Source of the DNA: Paenibacillus rhizovicinus
GTDB taxonomy: Bacteria; Bacillota; Bacilli; Paenibacillales; Paenibacillaceae
Length of the DNA: 64,000 bases
Assembly (NCBI RefSeq): GCF_010365285.1
Contig: NZ_CP048286.1
Coordinates: 2,432,501-2,496,500 of the forward strand
Reading direction: 5' to 3'
A program made the position numbers and the translations under genes. Every line of letters starts with the position of its first letter. Position 1 is the stretch's first letter. The notes below the pieces were generated by a model. The model saw nothing but the letters and a program-made list of their open reading frames with translations, was not told the DNA's origin and did no database searches. Positions 8,043 to 17,685 of this stretch are shown here, one piece after another.

Positions 8043-9080
8043 TTACAGCGTCTCGTAAATTCCCATCATCGTTACGGTTGCCTTCGCCTCCAATGCCATG
8101 ATTCCCCTTAGAATTTCCGCGCATCGTTCATGCTGCGTAAGCTCATGCTCGCGCGGTTCCGAATACGGATACATGCCTTTCAAAATTTGATACTCGGAAG
8201 CCATTTCAGAATAAATAAGCATGAGTTCGTCCACCAGCGCCGGGTTCACCTGCTTTAAGACTCCGCGTAGTTCAGCGAGAAAAGCAACCGCGTGATTCCT
8301 GGCTTCGGTCAAGATTTCAACGAACAGGCTGAACATGTACTTGTCCAACGTACGGTTTTCCACAGCCGTTAACCAATGCTCGTAAGCCTTGGAACCAACC
8401 AAATAGGTTCGCCCCGACCACTGAAACGCGGCTTTCTCGTTCAACCGAATGACAAACTCGAGCGCTTCTTTGAAAGAAGCTTCTTCATCGGCAGCCTGGA
8501 TCGGATTCGTCCAATGCAGCGAAATTAACCCGGCGGATGAGTCCGTTACCTCTTCCGTTGCCGAGGATTGCCGATCAAGCACGCAATGGATACAAGGGCA
8601 CCGGCTTAAGCCCAATAAGTTCCAAGGAATTACCTCTTCGCTGTGTTCATACCCCGTATGCCACGTGTACGTGTAGTAACCGGTATCATCGATCGCATGG
8701 ATGACCGACGTTTGATTGCGGATATCGATATTCTTGGCAAAAACCGGCCGGCTTGCGTACATCGCTTGTTTCGCTTTCTCCCATGCCTCCGCTTGTAAAC
8801 GAGCGAAGGTCTCACCTTCCGCGTAAACGTGAATCCCCTGAATGTCCAAGCCGATATTGCGGGCAAGCCGGAAAACCTCCGGCTCCAATGGTCCCCCATT
8901 CGGTTCCGCCATGTTCTCGTCCAGCACATGCAAGAAGGCAAGCCCTGTCATGCCGTATATCCAAGCTGCGGTTAACGGCATTCGATAATAGTCCGCTGCA
9001 GATTTCATGGCCCCGACCAGCGACGCATCCAGCCCGCTGAATCTATACTGCCCCAGCTTCACAAGCTCTGTCGGCTGCAT
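8043..9080 (-). CDS. Uncharacterised 345-residue protein
   Basis: I do not recognise this protein with confidence. It is soluble, without a signal peptide or membrane segment. The N-terminal half contains IYGMTGLAFLHVL, a RPVFAKNIDI...HAIDDTGYYTY stretch and an IPWNLLGL segment. This order recalls the N-terminal domain of BtrH-type proteins (a papain-like fold), but no catalytic Cys is evident. A Cys pair CPCIHC lies near residue 175. The C-terminal half is all-helical. The ATG at 9080 is chosen because AAGGAGG precedes it at eight bases; an ATG six codons upstream overlaps that site. Confidence 0.6.
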   Translation of the reverse strand: MQPTELVKLGQYRFSGLDASLVGAMKSAADYYRMPLTAAWIYGMTGLAFLHVLDENMAEPNGGPLEPEVFRLARNIGLDIQGIHVYAEGETFARLQAEAWEKAKQAMYASRPVFAKNIDIRNQTSVIHAIDDTGYYTYTWHTGYEHSEEVIPWNLLGLSRCPCIHCVLDRQSSATEEVTDSSAGLISLHWTNPIQAADEEASFKEALEFVIRLNEKAAFQWSGRTYLVGSKAYEHWLTAVENRTLDKYMFSLFVEILTEARNHAVAFLAELRGVLKQVNPALVDELMLIYSEMASEYQILKGMYPYSEPREHELTQHERCAEILRGIMALEAKATVTMMGIYETL

Positions 9081-9188
9081 GATCTTATCCTCCTTCATAC
9101 GTGCACCTCCGGGAATATTGTATTGGATAATTCACCCAATGGATGGGAAATCCCTGTTCGCGCCAGCTGAATGTTGGTTTCTGAACAG

Positions 9189-9236
9189 AAAAAACAGAGC
9201 AGCAGCGGCGATTAATCCGCTGCTAGGCTCTGTTTG
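9189..9236 (-). terminator. Terminator of the rhamnosidase gene, ACAGAGC repeat family
   Basis: AAACAGAGC (9192-9200) pairs with GCTCTGTTT (9227-9235), extended inward by AGCAGCGG/CCGCTGCT. On the minus strand it ends in a T-run, 7 bp beyond the gene stop. It has the same arms as the hairpins near 16729, 17625 and 26051. Confidence 0.85.
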
Positions 9237-9242
9237 TGAAAA

Positions 9243-12200
9243 TCATTCTTGTTCTTCATATCCTTCACGAGGGTCTATGGCGTACACGCAGCTTATGGAT
9301 ACCGGTCCCGTCAAGCCCGACGCATCCTGACCCGGGTAGGCATACATCGTCGGCGTATGCGCGAGCCAATGGTTGGCGGCCGTGTTCGCGACCTCGATCT
9401 CAAGCTGGACAACGCCGCCTTGCTGCAGCGCTTCGGTCAAGTCGACCGTCCACGGCGGCGCTATCGCGGCCCCTGCGAAGGCGCCGTTCACGAATACCTG
9501 CGCGCACGCGCTGACGTCGCCGAGCGAAAGCATTGACGAGACGAGTCTGCCCGGAGGCAGCTCGATTCTGCGCGAATAACGAATGGCGCCGGAGTATGCG
9601 GCCAGGCCCCACTCGCGCCAGTCGGCCAGCTCCGCGAATCCCGGCTCGCAGACGAACTTGACCGGCTCGGGCAGCGCCATCCCGCCAGCGTAGCCGGGCG
9701 GGTGAGGGATGCGCAGCGCGGCGACCGTTACGCGCGGCGACGATACAGCCAGCGACGCTTCGAACAGCGTCGCCCCTTCCGCGGTCTCGCCTACGGCAGC
9801 AGCGGCGCAGCTTTCGCCGCCGATCCACGCTTCCGCCTCGCGCGCGAACGCGGCGAACCGCAGCGACCGGATGCCCGGCGGCACGGCGAATCGGTACAGT
9901 CCCGCCGAGTTGCCGGCATCGCGTCCGAGCGAATCGCTGCGGTGCCAATTCTTCGAGCCCGACCACCGAAGCGGCTTTGCGCCTGCTCTTGCTTCTGCTT
10001 CTGCTTCTGCTGCTGCTGCTGCGGCTGCTGCTTCTACTTCTGCGCCCGCGTCGTGTTCGGCGATGACGGCATAAGCACGCAGCCTCTCGTTCGCCGGATA
10101 TTGCAGCTCCAGCACGAGCCGGTTACGCCCGGGCCGCAGCCGAACCTCGTATTCGCCGCTGGCTTCGGCGACGAGAACGCCGTTCAGCCAGGCGCGCACC
10201 GGGAGCAATCGCGGCCGCGCGGGGAAGAAATCTTCATAAACCATCGCTTCGAGATAGAGTATCCGAACCGCGTCTTCGTCCGCGAGGACATCCGTCCATG
10301 CGATCCTTCCGGAGCGCGGCACGATGTCGGAAGCCGGCTGGTCGATGCCCGGCCCGTGCGGGTCGAGAACACGACCTGTTCCAACGTAACCGAAGTCGAG
10401 GAACGTGTCGAAGGCGCGCTTTTTCAACCCGAAAGGCCCTGCTCCCAGATACATCTGCATCGGATCGCGTTCGATTCCCCATTCGCGAGAGAACGCATGC
10501 GCAGACAGCGTATAGCCGCGCGCCGATGCCCATTCTGCGATCGGCTCCGCATTGCCGGGAGCCGCATCTCCGGCGACGTTCAGCAGCGAGCGCGCTTCGT
10601 TCGCGGACGACTCGTCGCCGGGCGCGAAATCGCCGACCGAACGGAATGCCGGGCCATACGAAGCGCCGTGCTTCACCCAATCGGCGTCGTCGTAATCCGG
10701 CAGCATCCAGCCTTGTTCCGCCTCATGCTCCGGACGCCACACGAACGACGCTGCCTCGCCTCCGATTAACTCGCCGCTTGCAGGCAGCCGAAAATCGCCA
10801 TACCGATTGTCCAGCAGCGGAACGAGCCGGACTTCCCATTCGCCGCCGAGCGGCAGCTTCACCGTGCTGAGCTGCGACTCATGGCCCGCCGCACTGCATC
10901 GTTCCGGCGTTATCGCGTCGACGCTCGCAATGGATGTGCTTCGTTCATCGCTATCGCCGTCACTCGCAATATCGAACACGACGAGCTGCGCTTCGCGCGG
11001 CGCGAACCGCAGCCGCGCCTTCGTTCCGTCCGCCGTTCCGACCGCATCGGAAAGCGCAGAGACCTCGCCGGTCCAGGCATCCCAGACGCTGCCCGCTCCG
11101 GCTGCCGGAAACGTGCAGCCCGCGTCCAGCGTTTCGTCCGTCGCGTTGTAGAGATAGAAAATCCGCCGCGCGCCCACTCGCCGCTCCACGCTTAGCAGCC
11201 CGGGACGGTCTGCCCGGAACGCGGCTGTCGCATGGCGTTCGGCGATCTCGCGCACGCGATCATACCCGCTCTGCACGAAGTACCCATGGCACTCGGCGCT
11301 GCTCGTTGCTGCACCTTCGCCGCCCGATGCCGCATCGCCGCCGAAAATCCGCGCGAGCGCGGACGTCAGCGCCGGATCGGCGCTCCCGCCGCGATCCGTC
11401 GCTTCGGGCAGCCGCCCGTACGCGATCACGATGCCGCCGCTTTCGCGGAACGCTGCGAGCTTCTCGAGCGTCTCCTGCCGCATCGCCCCGATCGACGGCA
11501 GCACCAGTATGCGATAGCTCGCCCCCGCGACAAGCAGCCTACCGTCCGCAACGGAGGCCGACGCGAGCGAAGTCTCGTCCGCGAAATCCAGATTGAGTCC
11601 ACCGTAGAACAGCTTCTCGGCCAAACCGTAGCAATCGCTTTCCGCCTTTTCCTGGCCGATGCCGGCCTGCACCGACGAAATCGGCATCATGACCGCAATT
11701 TCGCAGCGATGCTCGCCTTGGCTGAGCATGTAACACATGCGCGCGACGTAGCGGTTGAACCGCGTCATATGCGCCCAGTACGGCTGGCGGAAGTGCGGAT
11801 CCGGCGGCGCCCACTCGAACCATCCGCCGTACGTGGAATAGTACAGCCCGTGCGCGTTGTACAACGTTGCGCCGAACGCGAAATTCTCGTTCAGCCATGA
11901 CGTCATCTCCGCCGGCGTCATGCCCCAGCCCGCGCTGTGGAACGCTTCGACCCATACGCGCGAACGCCCGTTCAAATGCGCGACCGAGCTCGCCAGCTTC
12001 CCGTCCTTGAAATTGCGCTGCCTTCCCGCTCCGCCGAAATCGTCGTACCCCGGCGCGCTATACCAGCGCATCGTCCGAAAATAATCCCCGTACATCTTCG
12101 TCGTCCCGATAATCGATTGCCGTCCCCACTGGTCATGGCCGTACAGCGTGCCGCGCGCCGCATGCCATTCGTAGATCGGCTTGTAATAGCACGCCTCCAT

Positions 12201-13061
12201 CAGGCCGATCGCGACATCGTAATAGTCGAGGCGGACTCGCGCCGTCTCCTCGCCGACGTCCAGCCACAGCGCCGGCAGCGCGCCGATTAGCCCATAACCG
12301 GTCTGCTCGCGGAACGCTTCCTCGAACTTGTCGTTCCAATAAGGCATCTCGCCCCCGAAGCTCAATTCATCCTGAAAAAAATAATCGAGTGTTCCCCCGA
12401 GCCTTGCGCCGCTCTCCGGGCGGTCGAATACCGCATACAGCGTGCCAATGATCGCTTCCGTCGCTTGCCGATTCATCGGATCGAAGCGGATCCGCTCGGC
12501 CCGTACCGTCAGCACCGTCCACTCGTCAGCCTCGGGCCGCCAAGTCCCCTGTTCGGGGGATAGCATAACCGCGTCTGCCAGCCGGTATGGCCCGCTTACG
12601 CCAGGCCAGGCGTAAGCCGCGATAATCCGCTGCGTGTCCGTCATGGCTTCGAACGATACCGGATCGGCCGGATGAGCCGTCGCGACCGTCGCCGTCAGCT
12701 TCCATCCCCGAAATTCGGGATTCGCCTCCGCCAATCGTTCCTGCGCTTGATCAATCCATACATAGTCGCAGAAGCCGAGCGTCATCCCGCGTTCCGCGCA
12801 CTGCGCGGCGGTCCAGTCCCAGATCTCCAGCCACTCGGGCGTGAACGCCGTTGGCGACGCCTCGATCAACCCATCGTCTCCCGTCTTGGCGTAACACACG
12901 CAGACATGCATCATCTCCGCCTCCGCAAGCCGATCGAGCTGCCAAGCGAGCCTTTCCCGATCGAGCGCCTCTCCGTTCCACCACCACAACGCCACTGGGC
13001 CGTAAGCCGCCGGTGCCTCTCCAAACGTCTCGAACATCGCATCCTGCACTGCCGTTTTCAT
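9243..13061 (-). CDS. GH106-like alpha-L-rhamnosidase family glycosidase
   Basis: A 1272-residue protein with no signal peptide, hence probably intracellular. The N-terminal half has the GH106-type barrel: PVALWWWNGEALDRERLAWQ at the start, DYFFQDELSFGGEMPYWND near residue 230 with catalytic-type acidic residues, and a SRVWVEAFHSAGWG segment. Beta-sandwich domains related to GH2/galactose-binding folds follow in the C-terminal half. The family releases rhamnose from plant or microbial polysaccharides; the true substrate is not shown. Near residues 1005-1020 there is a low-complexity Ala/Glu tract encoded by GCT/GCC-like repeats (9985-10045). Start: ATG at 13061 behind GGAGGGG. It is a single-gene unit with its own terminator. 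Confidence 0.82.
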   Translation of the reverse strand: MKTAVQDAMFETFGEAPAAYGPVALWWWNGEALDRERLAWQLDRLAEAEMMHVCVCYAKTGDDGLIEASPTAFTPEWLEIWDWTAAQCAERGMTLGFCDYVWIDQAQERLAEANPEFRGWKLTATVATAHPADPVSFEAMTDTQRIIAAYAWPGVSGPYRLADAVMLSPEQGTWRPEADEWTVLTVRAERIRFDPMNRQATEAIIGTLYAVFDRPESGARLGGTLDYFFQDELSFGGEMPYWNDKFEEAFREQTGYGLIGALPALWLDVGEETARVRLDYYDVAIGLMEACYYKPIYEWHAARGTLYGHDQWGRQSIIGTTKMYGDYFRTMRWYSAPGYDDFGGAGRQRNFKDGKLASSVAHLNGRSRVWVEAFHSAGWGMTPAEMTSWLNENFAFGATLYNAHGLYYSTYGGWFEWAPPDPHFRQPYWAHMTRFNRYVARMCYMLSQGEHRCEIAVMMPISSVQAGIGQEKAESDCYGLAEKLFYGGLNLDFADETSLASASVADGRLLVAGASYRILVLPSIGAMRQETLEKLAAFRESGGIVIAYGRLPEATDRGGSADPALTSALARIFGGDAASGGEGAATSSAECHGYFVQSGYDRVREIAERHATAAFRADRPGLLSVERRVGARRIFYLYNATDETLDAGCTFPAAGAGSVWDAWTGEVSALSDAVGTADGTKARLRFAPREAQLVVFDIASDGDSDERSTSIASVDAITPERCSAAGHESQLSTVKLPLGGEWEVRLVPLLDNRYGDFRLPASGELIGGEAASFVWRPEHEAEQGWMLPDYDDADWVKHGASYGPAFRSVGDFAPGDESSANEARSLLNVAGDAAPGNAEPIAEWASARGYTLSAHAFSREWGIERDPMQMYLGAGPFGLKKRAFDTFLDFGYVGTGRVLDPHGPGIDQPASDIVPRSGRIAWTDVLADEDAVRILYLEAMVYEDFFPARPRLLPVRAWLNGVLVAEASGEYEVRLRPGRNRLVLELQYPANERLRAYAVIAEHDAGAEVEAAAAAAAAEAEAEARAGAKPLRWSGSKNWHRSDSLGRDAGNSAGLYRFAVPPGIRSLRFAAFAREAEAWIGGESCAAAAVGETAEGATLFEASLAVSSPRVTVAALRIPHPPGYAGGMALPEPVKFVCEPGFAELADWREWGLAAYSGAIRYSRRIELPPGRLVSSMLSLGDVSACAQVFVNGAFAGAAIAPPWTVDLTEALQQGGVVQLEIEVANTAANHWLAHTPTMYAYPGQDASGLTGPVSISCVYAIDPREGYEEQE

Positions 13062-13234
13062 GACACCCCTCCGTTCTTTGTCCCTATTATAGTTGGAAGG
13101 GGATTCAGTAGAAATATCACTTTCTTGTGATCGTTGTTATTTCTTGCTCTCTTGCAGGACTTTCGGCTTGCAATCCTTGAGAGATTTTAGGATATTATGT
13201 AAATAAGGCATCTTAAATTGTCGTAAGACGCGGC

Positions 13235-14800
13235 GTGTCATCTGATAACAATGGAGTGATTGTCATTTATTCGTATAGACGAGTCCTTGTCCTAGTCATG
13301 ATTCTAGCTCTCCTTATTCCCACGGAGATTCACACGGCTTCCGCTGCTGCTTCGAGCAGTATCGTATACGTCGATCTTCAGAAATGGAACCACCCCACGA
13401 AGAACGTATTGTTGAAAAACGGGATCAAACTGAACCAATTAAAGCTGGTAGGCGGCACGTACCCCGTATATGCCGTGACCATGCCGAAGAACTCCACTCT
13501 GCAGAATGCAAAGGGACTGGAATCCTTCCTTCAAGACATGGCCAAAGCAAACGGCTACTGGTCGCTCGAGCTCACGGACGGCAAAATGGACATGAAGGTG
13601 ACCGCGGATCCGAAAGCGCGCAAGGTGACGAAACTCGCGTATACCGGCATGGCCGATTACTTGTCCGGCAGCCTGGCCCTGAAGACGCTCACGTATTCCC
13701 AGGCCGGCTTGCACCCGGTTCCGTATGCGGATTGGTCCAAACATGCGATCAACGCGCGTATTCAGCAAGTGGCGCTGAACCCTGGCGCCTATCGCGACTC
13801 CGATTGGAAGAACGGGCTGGAGCTGACGAATTGGTACGCATCGCCGGGCATTATCGTGTCCAACCGGTTCAAGGGAGAGATCGTCGATCATCTTCGGATC
13901 GGTTCGCCGCTGTCCGAGGTGAATGCCGTGCTCGGCGCCCCGGGTTATTCGAAGGGTCAAGACCGCTTCTATAAGACAAAAACATTCTATGTCGGTTTGC
14001 GAGGCACTTCGAAGATCGAGGAGGCCTTCGTGATCCGCAAGCCTGCGCAGCGCCCTGGCTCGACGCTGTTGAAGGAATTGCTAATCGCACTGGACAAGGG
14101 CAACGGCGTCTGGGACGCCATAGATAGCAGCAAGGCGCTCCAATCGTTCTTCGAAATCGATCATGGCTTCATTCATGGCGGCGGGTCTTATGCATCTGCC
14201 AACGCAGGAATATGGGTCAATGAGTTCGATGACGATAATTACGTCGAAGTGTACAACAATTATGAAGGGTTGTTGTACGCTCCGATCGGCCAATCGAATT
14301 TCCCCGTTACCTTCACGGATCAGGATGAAGTCATCAGCCATGCCCGCGTTGCCCTGGATAACAATGCCGACCAGAATCGGCGATTCGCTACGGAGGCGCT
14401 CGCTTCCCCGGGGGGCACGTATCGCCTGTTATATGATTGGATCACTTCGGACAGCCAGTATTTCACGCTTCGCTCGAGCGATCACAGCCGTCGGGATCGG
14501 ATCATTGGCGGGGCGTTTTACGACTACTTTTGGCTGACGGATCAATATTTCATCGCTTCGTATGCTTATGGGGCGGAGCTTGATTTATTCAATGCGGCTG
14601 CGGCCGATCCCGGCGGCGGACGCATCAATATTTTGCCGAAAATCCAAGGGCTGCCCAAGCTGGACAAGGACAGCTCCGATCTTCGGATTGCCCCGATCAA
14701 TACCAAGTCCTTCAAGCTCACGATCGAGGATCGGTCCTATGTGGTGTCGTACTCGACCGGTGCAAACGGCACGCTTATCATGAGCGCGAAATTGCAGTAA
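13235..14800 (+). CDS. Secreted protein of unknown function
   Basis: The 521-residue product has an N-terminal signal peptide: basic YRR, the hydrophobic VLVLVMILALLIP, then cleavage near TASAAAS. The mature part of about 485 residues has no domain I recognise. It contains several Tyr/Trp- and Asp-rich segments, such as GIWVNEFDDDNYVEVYNNY, which could suit an extracellular beta-rich fold. The start is uncertain: the GTG at 13235 has no clear ribosome binding site and a GTG at 13256 follows TGGA. A strong terminator follows. No operon partners. Confidence 0.65.
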   Translation: MSSDNNGVIVIYSYRRVLVLVMILALLIPTEIHTASAAASSSIVYVDLQKWNHPTKNVLLKNGIKLNQLKLVGGTYPVYAVTMPKNSTLQNAKGLESFLQDMAKANGYWSLELTDGKMDMKVTADPKARKVTKLAYTGMADYLSGSLALKTLTYSQAGLHPVPYADWSKHAINARIQQVALNPGAYRDSDWKNGLELTNWYASPGIIVSNRFKGEIVDHLRIGSPLSEVNAVLGAPGYSKGQDRFYKTKTFYVGLRGTSKIEEAFVIRKPAQRPGSTLLKELLIALDKGNGVWDAIDSSKALQSFFEIDHGFIHGGGSYASANAGIWVNEFDDDNYVEVYNNYEGLLYAPIGQSNFPVTFTDQDEVISHARVALDNNADQNRRFATEALASPGGTYRLLYDWITSDSQYFTLRSSDHSRRDRIIGGAFYDYFWLTDQYFIASYAYGAELDLFNAAAADPGGGRINILPKIQGLPKLDKDSSDLRIAPINTKSFKLTIEDRSYVVSYSTGANGTLIMSAKLQ

Positions 14801-14891
14801 TCCGTCATTCGGGATGCGGGATGCGGGATGCGATACTGCGGAATGCACCGCGTTATTCGGAAGAAGCTCCATTTACGCATAGCCGCATACC

Positions 14892-14940
14892 AAAGGCCGG
14901 GATTGCGCACTACCATGCGGTAGTGGCATTCCCGGCCTTT
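14892..14940. terminator. Bidirectional terminator between convergent genes
   Basis: AAAGGCCGGGA and TCCCGGCCTTT arms, with an inner ACTACC/GGTAGT stem, lie between the secreted-protein gene and the ECF42-type sigma gene. It belongs to the same GGCCGGGA hairpin type seen at 5912. Confidence 0.8.
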
Positions 14941-14962
14941 GTTCGTCACTCGACCTTGTCGC

Positions 14963-16204
14963 TTATGTTCGTGTTCGCGTGCTCTGTTCAATCTCCATTG
15001 CGCGCTGGCGCAAGAATCGCCTGACGGAACGATCTTCGCAAAGCCCGATTGCGAGGCTGTACGCTGTGCGCGCTTCCCCGAAGTTCTCCAGTTTCCGGTG
15101 CACATGCGCAGCGAGCGCCCAATAAGGCTGGTAACTGCCGATTTTCGCATGGGGAATCGCTTCTAGAAGGGTTAGCCCTTCCCTCGGACCGTACGCCTCC
15201 GCAACAGCGGCCGCTCTTCCCACAAGAATGCCAAGCGTCGGACTCAGCCGGCTTAGTCCTTCATATAACAAGGCGATCTCCTGCCATTCCGTGCGTCCCG
15301 TCCGCGCCCGCTGCGCGTGAACCGACTGGATTGCCGCCATCAGCTGAAATCGCCCGATCCGGTTCGCTCGCGCGGCTGCATGCAGACAACGCTCCGCCTC
15401 CGCGATCAGGGAGGAGGACCAGCGCGAAGTATCCTGCTCGCTAAGCGGAACGTAGCTCCCGGCGTCATCGCGGCGGGCTTGCTGGCGCGCCTCGCAATGC
15501 AGCATGAGCGCAAGAAGTCCCAGCGCCTCGGACTCATCAGGCATATGCGCGGAGAGAAGCCTTCCCAGATAAATCGCCTCGTCCACTAACCCCCTGCGCC
15601 GCGGGTCTACTCCCCCAAGATCCTCCCAGCCACTGCCATAAGCCGCATAAACCGACTCCAGTACGGCGTCCAAGCGTTCAGGCAATTCTTCAACATCGGG
15701 CATGGAGAACGTCAGGCGGTCGCTTCGCATCTTGGCTTTGGCGCGCGTCAACCGCTGACCCATCGTGGAGGGCTTCACCACGAAGGCGGAAGCGATGCGG
15801 GATGCATCGATACCTAGTACAGTCTGCAGCATCAGAGGCGTGTGCATCGACGGATCGATTTCAGGATGGGTGCACAAGAACAACATCTTCAACCGTTCGT
15901 CGGGGAAAGACGCAAAATCCATATGCTGCACGTTCTCCGACATGGCGAGCAGCGCCGCGAAGGCCTTCTCGGAAATGCGGTCACGGCGAGTACGATCGAT
16001 AAGCCTCCGCTTAGCTACCTTTAACAGCCATGCCTCCGGTTTGTCTGGAATACCCGACTTCGGCCACGATTCCAGAGCGGAGACGAGCGCGTCCGCAAGC
16101 GCATCTTCAACCGCATCTAGATTGCGCCAGTCAGCGGAGAGAAAGGAGATGATCCGTCCATAAGAATCGCGAACGGTATGCTCGACAACGCGATACGTAT
16201 TCAT
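14963..16204 (-). CDS. ECF42-type sigma factor with C-terminal TPR-like domain
   Basis: The 413-residue protein has sigma region 2 (DAVEDALADALVSALESWP, PEAWLLKVAKRRLIDRTRR), a region 4 (about residues 115-160), and then about 240 residues of helical TPR-like repeats. This length and layout match ECF42-type factors, which work without a classical anti-sigma factor and rely on the C-terminal domain. These factors are commonly encoded beside DGPF/YCII proteins, as here. The ATG lies 7 bp after the stop of the DGPF gene, so translation is probably coupled. AGGAG lies directly against the ATG, which would be weak without coupling. Confidence 0.88.
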   Translation of the reverse strand: MNTYRVVEHTVRDSYGRIISFLSADWRNLDAVEDALADALVSALESWPKSGIPDKPEAWLLKVAKRRLIDRTRRDRISEKAFAALLAMSENVQHMDFASFPDERLKMLFLCTHPEIDPSMHTPLMLQTVLGIDASRIASAFVVKPSTMGQRLTRAKAKMRSDRLTFSMPDVEELPERLDAVLESVYAAYGSGWEDLGGVDPRRRGLVDEAIYLGRLLSAHMPDESEALGLLALMLHCEARQQARRDDAGSYVPLSEQDTSRWSSSLIAEAERCLHAAARANRIGRFQLMAAIQSVHAQRARTGRTEWQEIALLYEGLSRLSPTLGILVGRAAAVAEAYGPREGLTLLEAIPHAKIGSYQPYWALAAHVHRKLENFGEARTAYSLAIGLCEDRSVRRFLRQRAMEIEQSTRTRT

Positions 16205-16211
16205 CTCCTGC

Positions 16212-16559
16212 CTACTTCATGGCCGGGAGATTTTGCCTGACCTCAACGGCGTTTACTGGAGCTCGGGCCGCCCATTCCAGCGCGGTATCCAAATCCGGTA
16301 CGTCGATGACGAATATGCCGCCGAGCTGCTCTTTCGTTTCGGTAAAAGGTCCATCCTGTACATGCATCGTGCCGTCGCTCCGCTTTACGGTCGCAGCCGT
16401 CTCGGGCGCATGAAGGCCGAATCCGGTGACCGCAACCCCGGAATCGCGCAAGGCATGAACGTAATGCGACCAGCCTGCCCGATATTCCTCCTGTTTCTCC
16501 GGATTTTGCCGAGCGGCGAAATCCTCCGTGCTTTCAAATAACATCAGCGTAAAATGCAT
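16212..16559 (-). CDS. DGPF/YCII family protein
   Basis: The 115-residue protein begins MHFTLMLFE and contains the signature VQDGPFTETKEQLGGIFVID in its middle. This is the YCII-related DGPF motif. The fold is a small ferredoxin-like barrel. These proteins are the regular partners of ECF42 sigma factors, often as targets of them, but their biochemical role is not established. An upstream in-frame extension of 20 codons is ignored because GAGGAG sits before the ATG at 16559. Confidence 0.87.
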   Translation of the reverse strand: MHFTLMLFESTEDFAARQNPEKQEEYRAGWSHYVHALRDSGVAVTGFGLHAPETAATVKRSDGTMHVQDGPFTETKEQLGGIFVIDVPDLDTALEWAARAPVNAVEVRQNLPAMK

Positions 16560-16912
16560 GCTCAAGCTCCTCTCATCGATTGCATACTTATTGGATTTAC
16601 GTACTTGTGTCGATTTCAAAAGGCGGATTTCTACATGGCAGGTGAAATTTTTTTGTATGAGCTAATCATATCATTGAGGTACCGTTGCCTTCTCGATTAT
16701 TTCCCGCGATTGAGTGCCAAACCAAAAAACAGAGAAGGCGATGTCGCATCACCGTGCTCTGTTCTCGACTTCACTTCAGTTGTTGCTCCAACTACCGTTT
16801 GCCCGAGGATTCATTCGCACGCTCGTCTCGGATCGTTTCATTAATAACGAAATCAGGGACATCTCCGGCTCGGACTGCAAAGAGGTATCGCGTAGAACAG
16901 GCCAGAAAGCTC
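16560..16912. other. Non-coding interval with one hairpin repeat
   Basis: This 353 bp stretch holds the upstream region of the DGPF gene and the ACAGAGC-type hairpin at 16724-16763. No gene is supported; short open frames here lack ribosome binding sites. Confidence 0.6.
16724..16763 (-). terminator. ACAGAGC-family hairpin terminator
   Basis: ACAGAG (16729-16734) pairs with CTCTGT (16757-16762), with an inner GGCGATG/CATCACC match. On the minus strand a run of six T follows. It lies 150 bp beyond the stop of the gene at 16913. Confidence 0.65.
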
Positions 16913-17488
16913 TTACGTTAAATTAAGTTCAACAATAAGATCCTCAATCTCATCTTGTATCGTTTTCTCGAATAAATGACCGCCGCCTTCTAACAAGATC
17001 GTCTCAGGACTAAAGCATTCAAAAGGAAATTCATCAAAATGATACGGTCCATCATCGTAACTTTGCTTGTCAGCATTATTTCTAATCGACTGCAGTTCAT
17101 GTAATAACGCAGGTGAATCTTGAGCTTCCAAGAAAAGCGCGTACTTATCCATAATATAATGTTTTCGCTTGTCATCATTTAGTCTGTACGCTTCTAAACC
17201 CAACTTATAAATGTTTTCTGTAACCGTATTTCCATCAAAAATATGCGATAACAACTTTTGGTTTAGAATTGCAAGGCAATTCGAAACCAGCACCGGGCTT
17301 TTCCAAGCGGGCTGCGTATAACCCTTTCTGTACCATTTGATTACTTCCCCATTTAACAAGTAGGCTTCATAAAGATTTATACTGCCTTCTCTTATTGCAT
17401 GTACGATAAATGTGGATAATCTGTTAGCTACGATCATGGGATTATTCTGTTGTTTTATAGATTGAATAATTTCACTTTTATTTGTCAA
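16913..17488 (-). CDS. Uncharacterised AT-rich 191-residue protein
   Basis: I do not recognise this protein. It is soluble, rich in Asn, Tyr and Ile, mostly helical, with an acidic C-terminal third (DDGPYHFDEFPFECFSPE). Codon use is clearly more AT-rich than in flanking genes, a sign of transfer. The start is a TTG at 17488 preceded by GGGAGAGA at five bases. Size and acidity would suit an immunity protein, but no toxin is adjacent, so this is speculation. Confidence 0.6.
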   Translation of the reverse strand: MTNKSEIIQSIKQQNNPMIVANRLSTFIVHAIREGSINLYEAYLLNGEVIKWYRKGYTQPAWKSPVLVSNCLAILNQKLLSHIFDGNTVTENIYKLGLEAYRLNDDKRKHYIMDKYALFLEAQDSPALLHELQSIRNNADKQSYDDGPYHFDEFPFECFSPETILLEGGGHLFEKTIQDEIEDLIVELNLT

Positions 17489-17619
17489 AATGATCTCTCC
17501 CGTCGTGAAATTCCTTCCTCACCGTCAGCGTAAGCGACGGCAACCGGCATATCATTGTTACTATATCACGACCGCCATCCACATTCTGTAAAAAACCCGT
17601 TTCTATTACTTGCGCACAC

Positions 17620-17659
17620 AAAAAACAGAGCAGTGGCAATAAAATCACCACGCTCTGTA
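17620..17659 (-). terminator. ACAGAGC-family hairpin terminator after the ABC-F gene
   Basis: ACAGAGC (17625-17631) pairs with GCTCTGT (17652-17658), with an inner GTGG/CCAC. It is followed by T-rich sequence on the minus strand. It lies 27 bp beyond the ABC-F stop. Confidence 0.8.
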
Positions 17660-17685
17660 TCTGACACTGAATCTATCCAGTTCCT

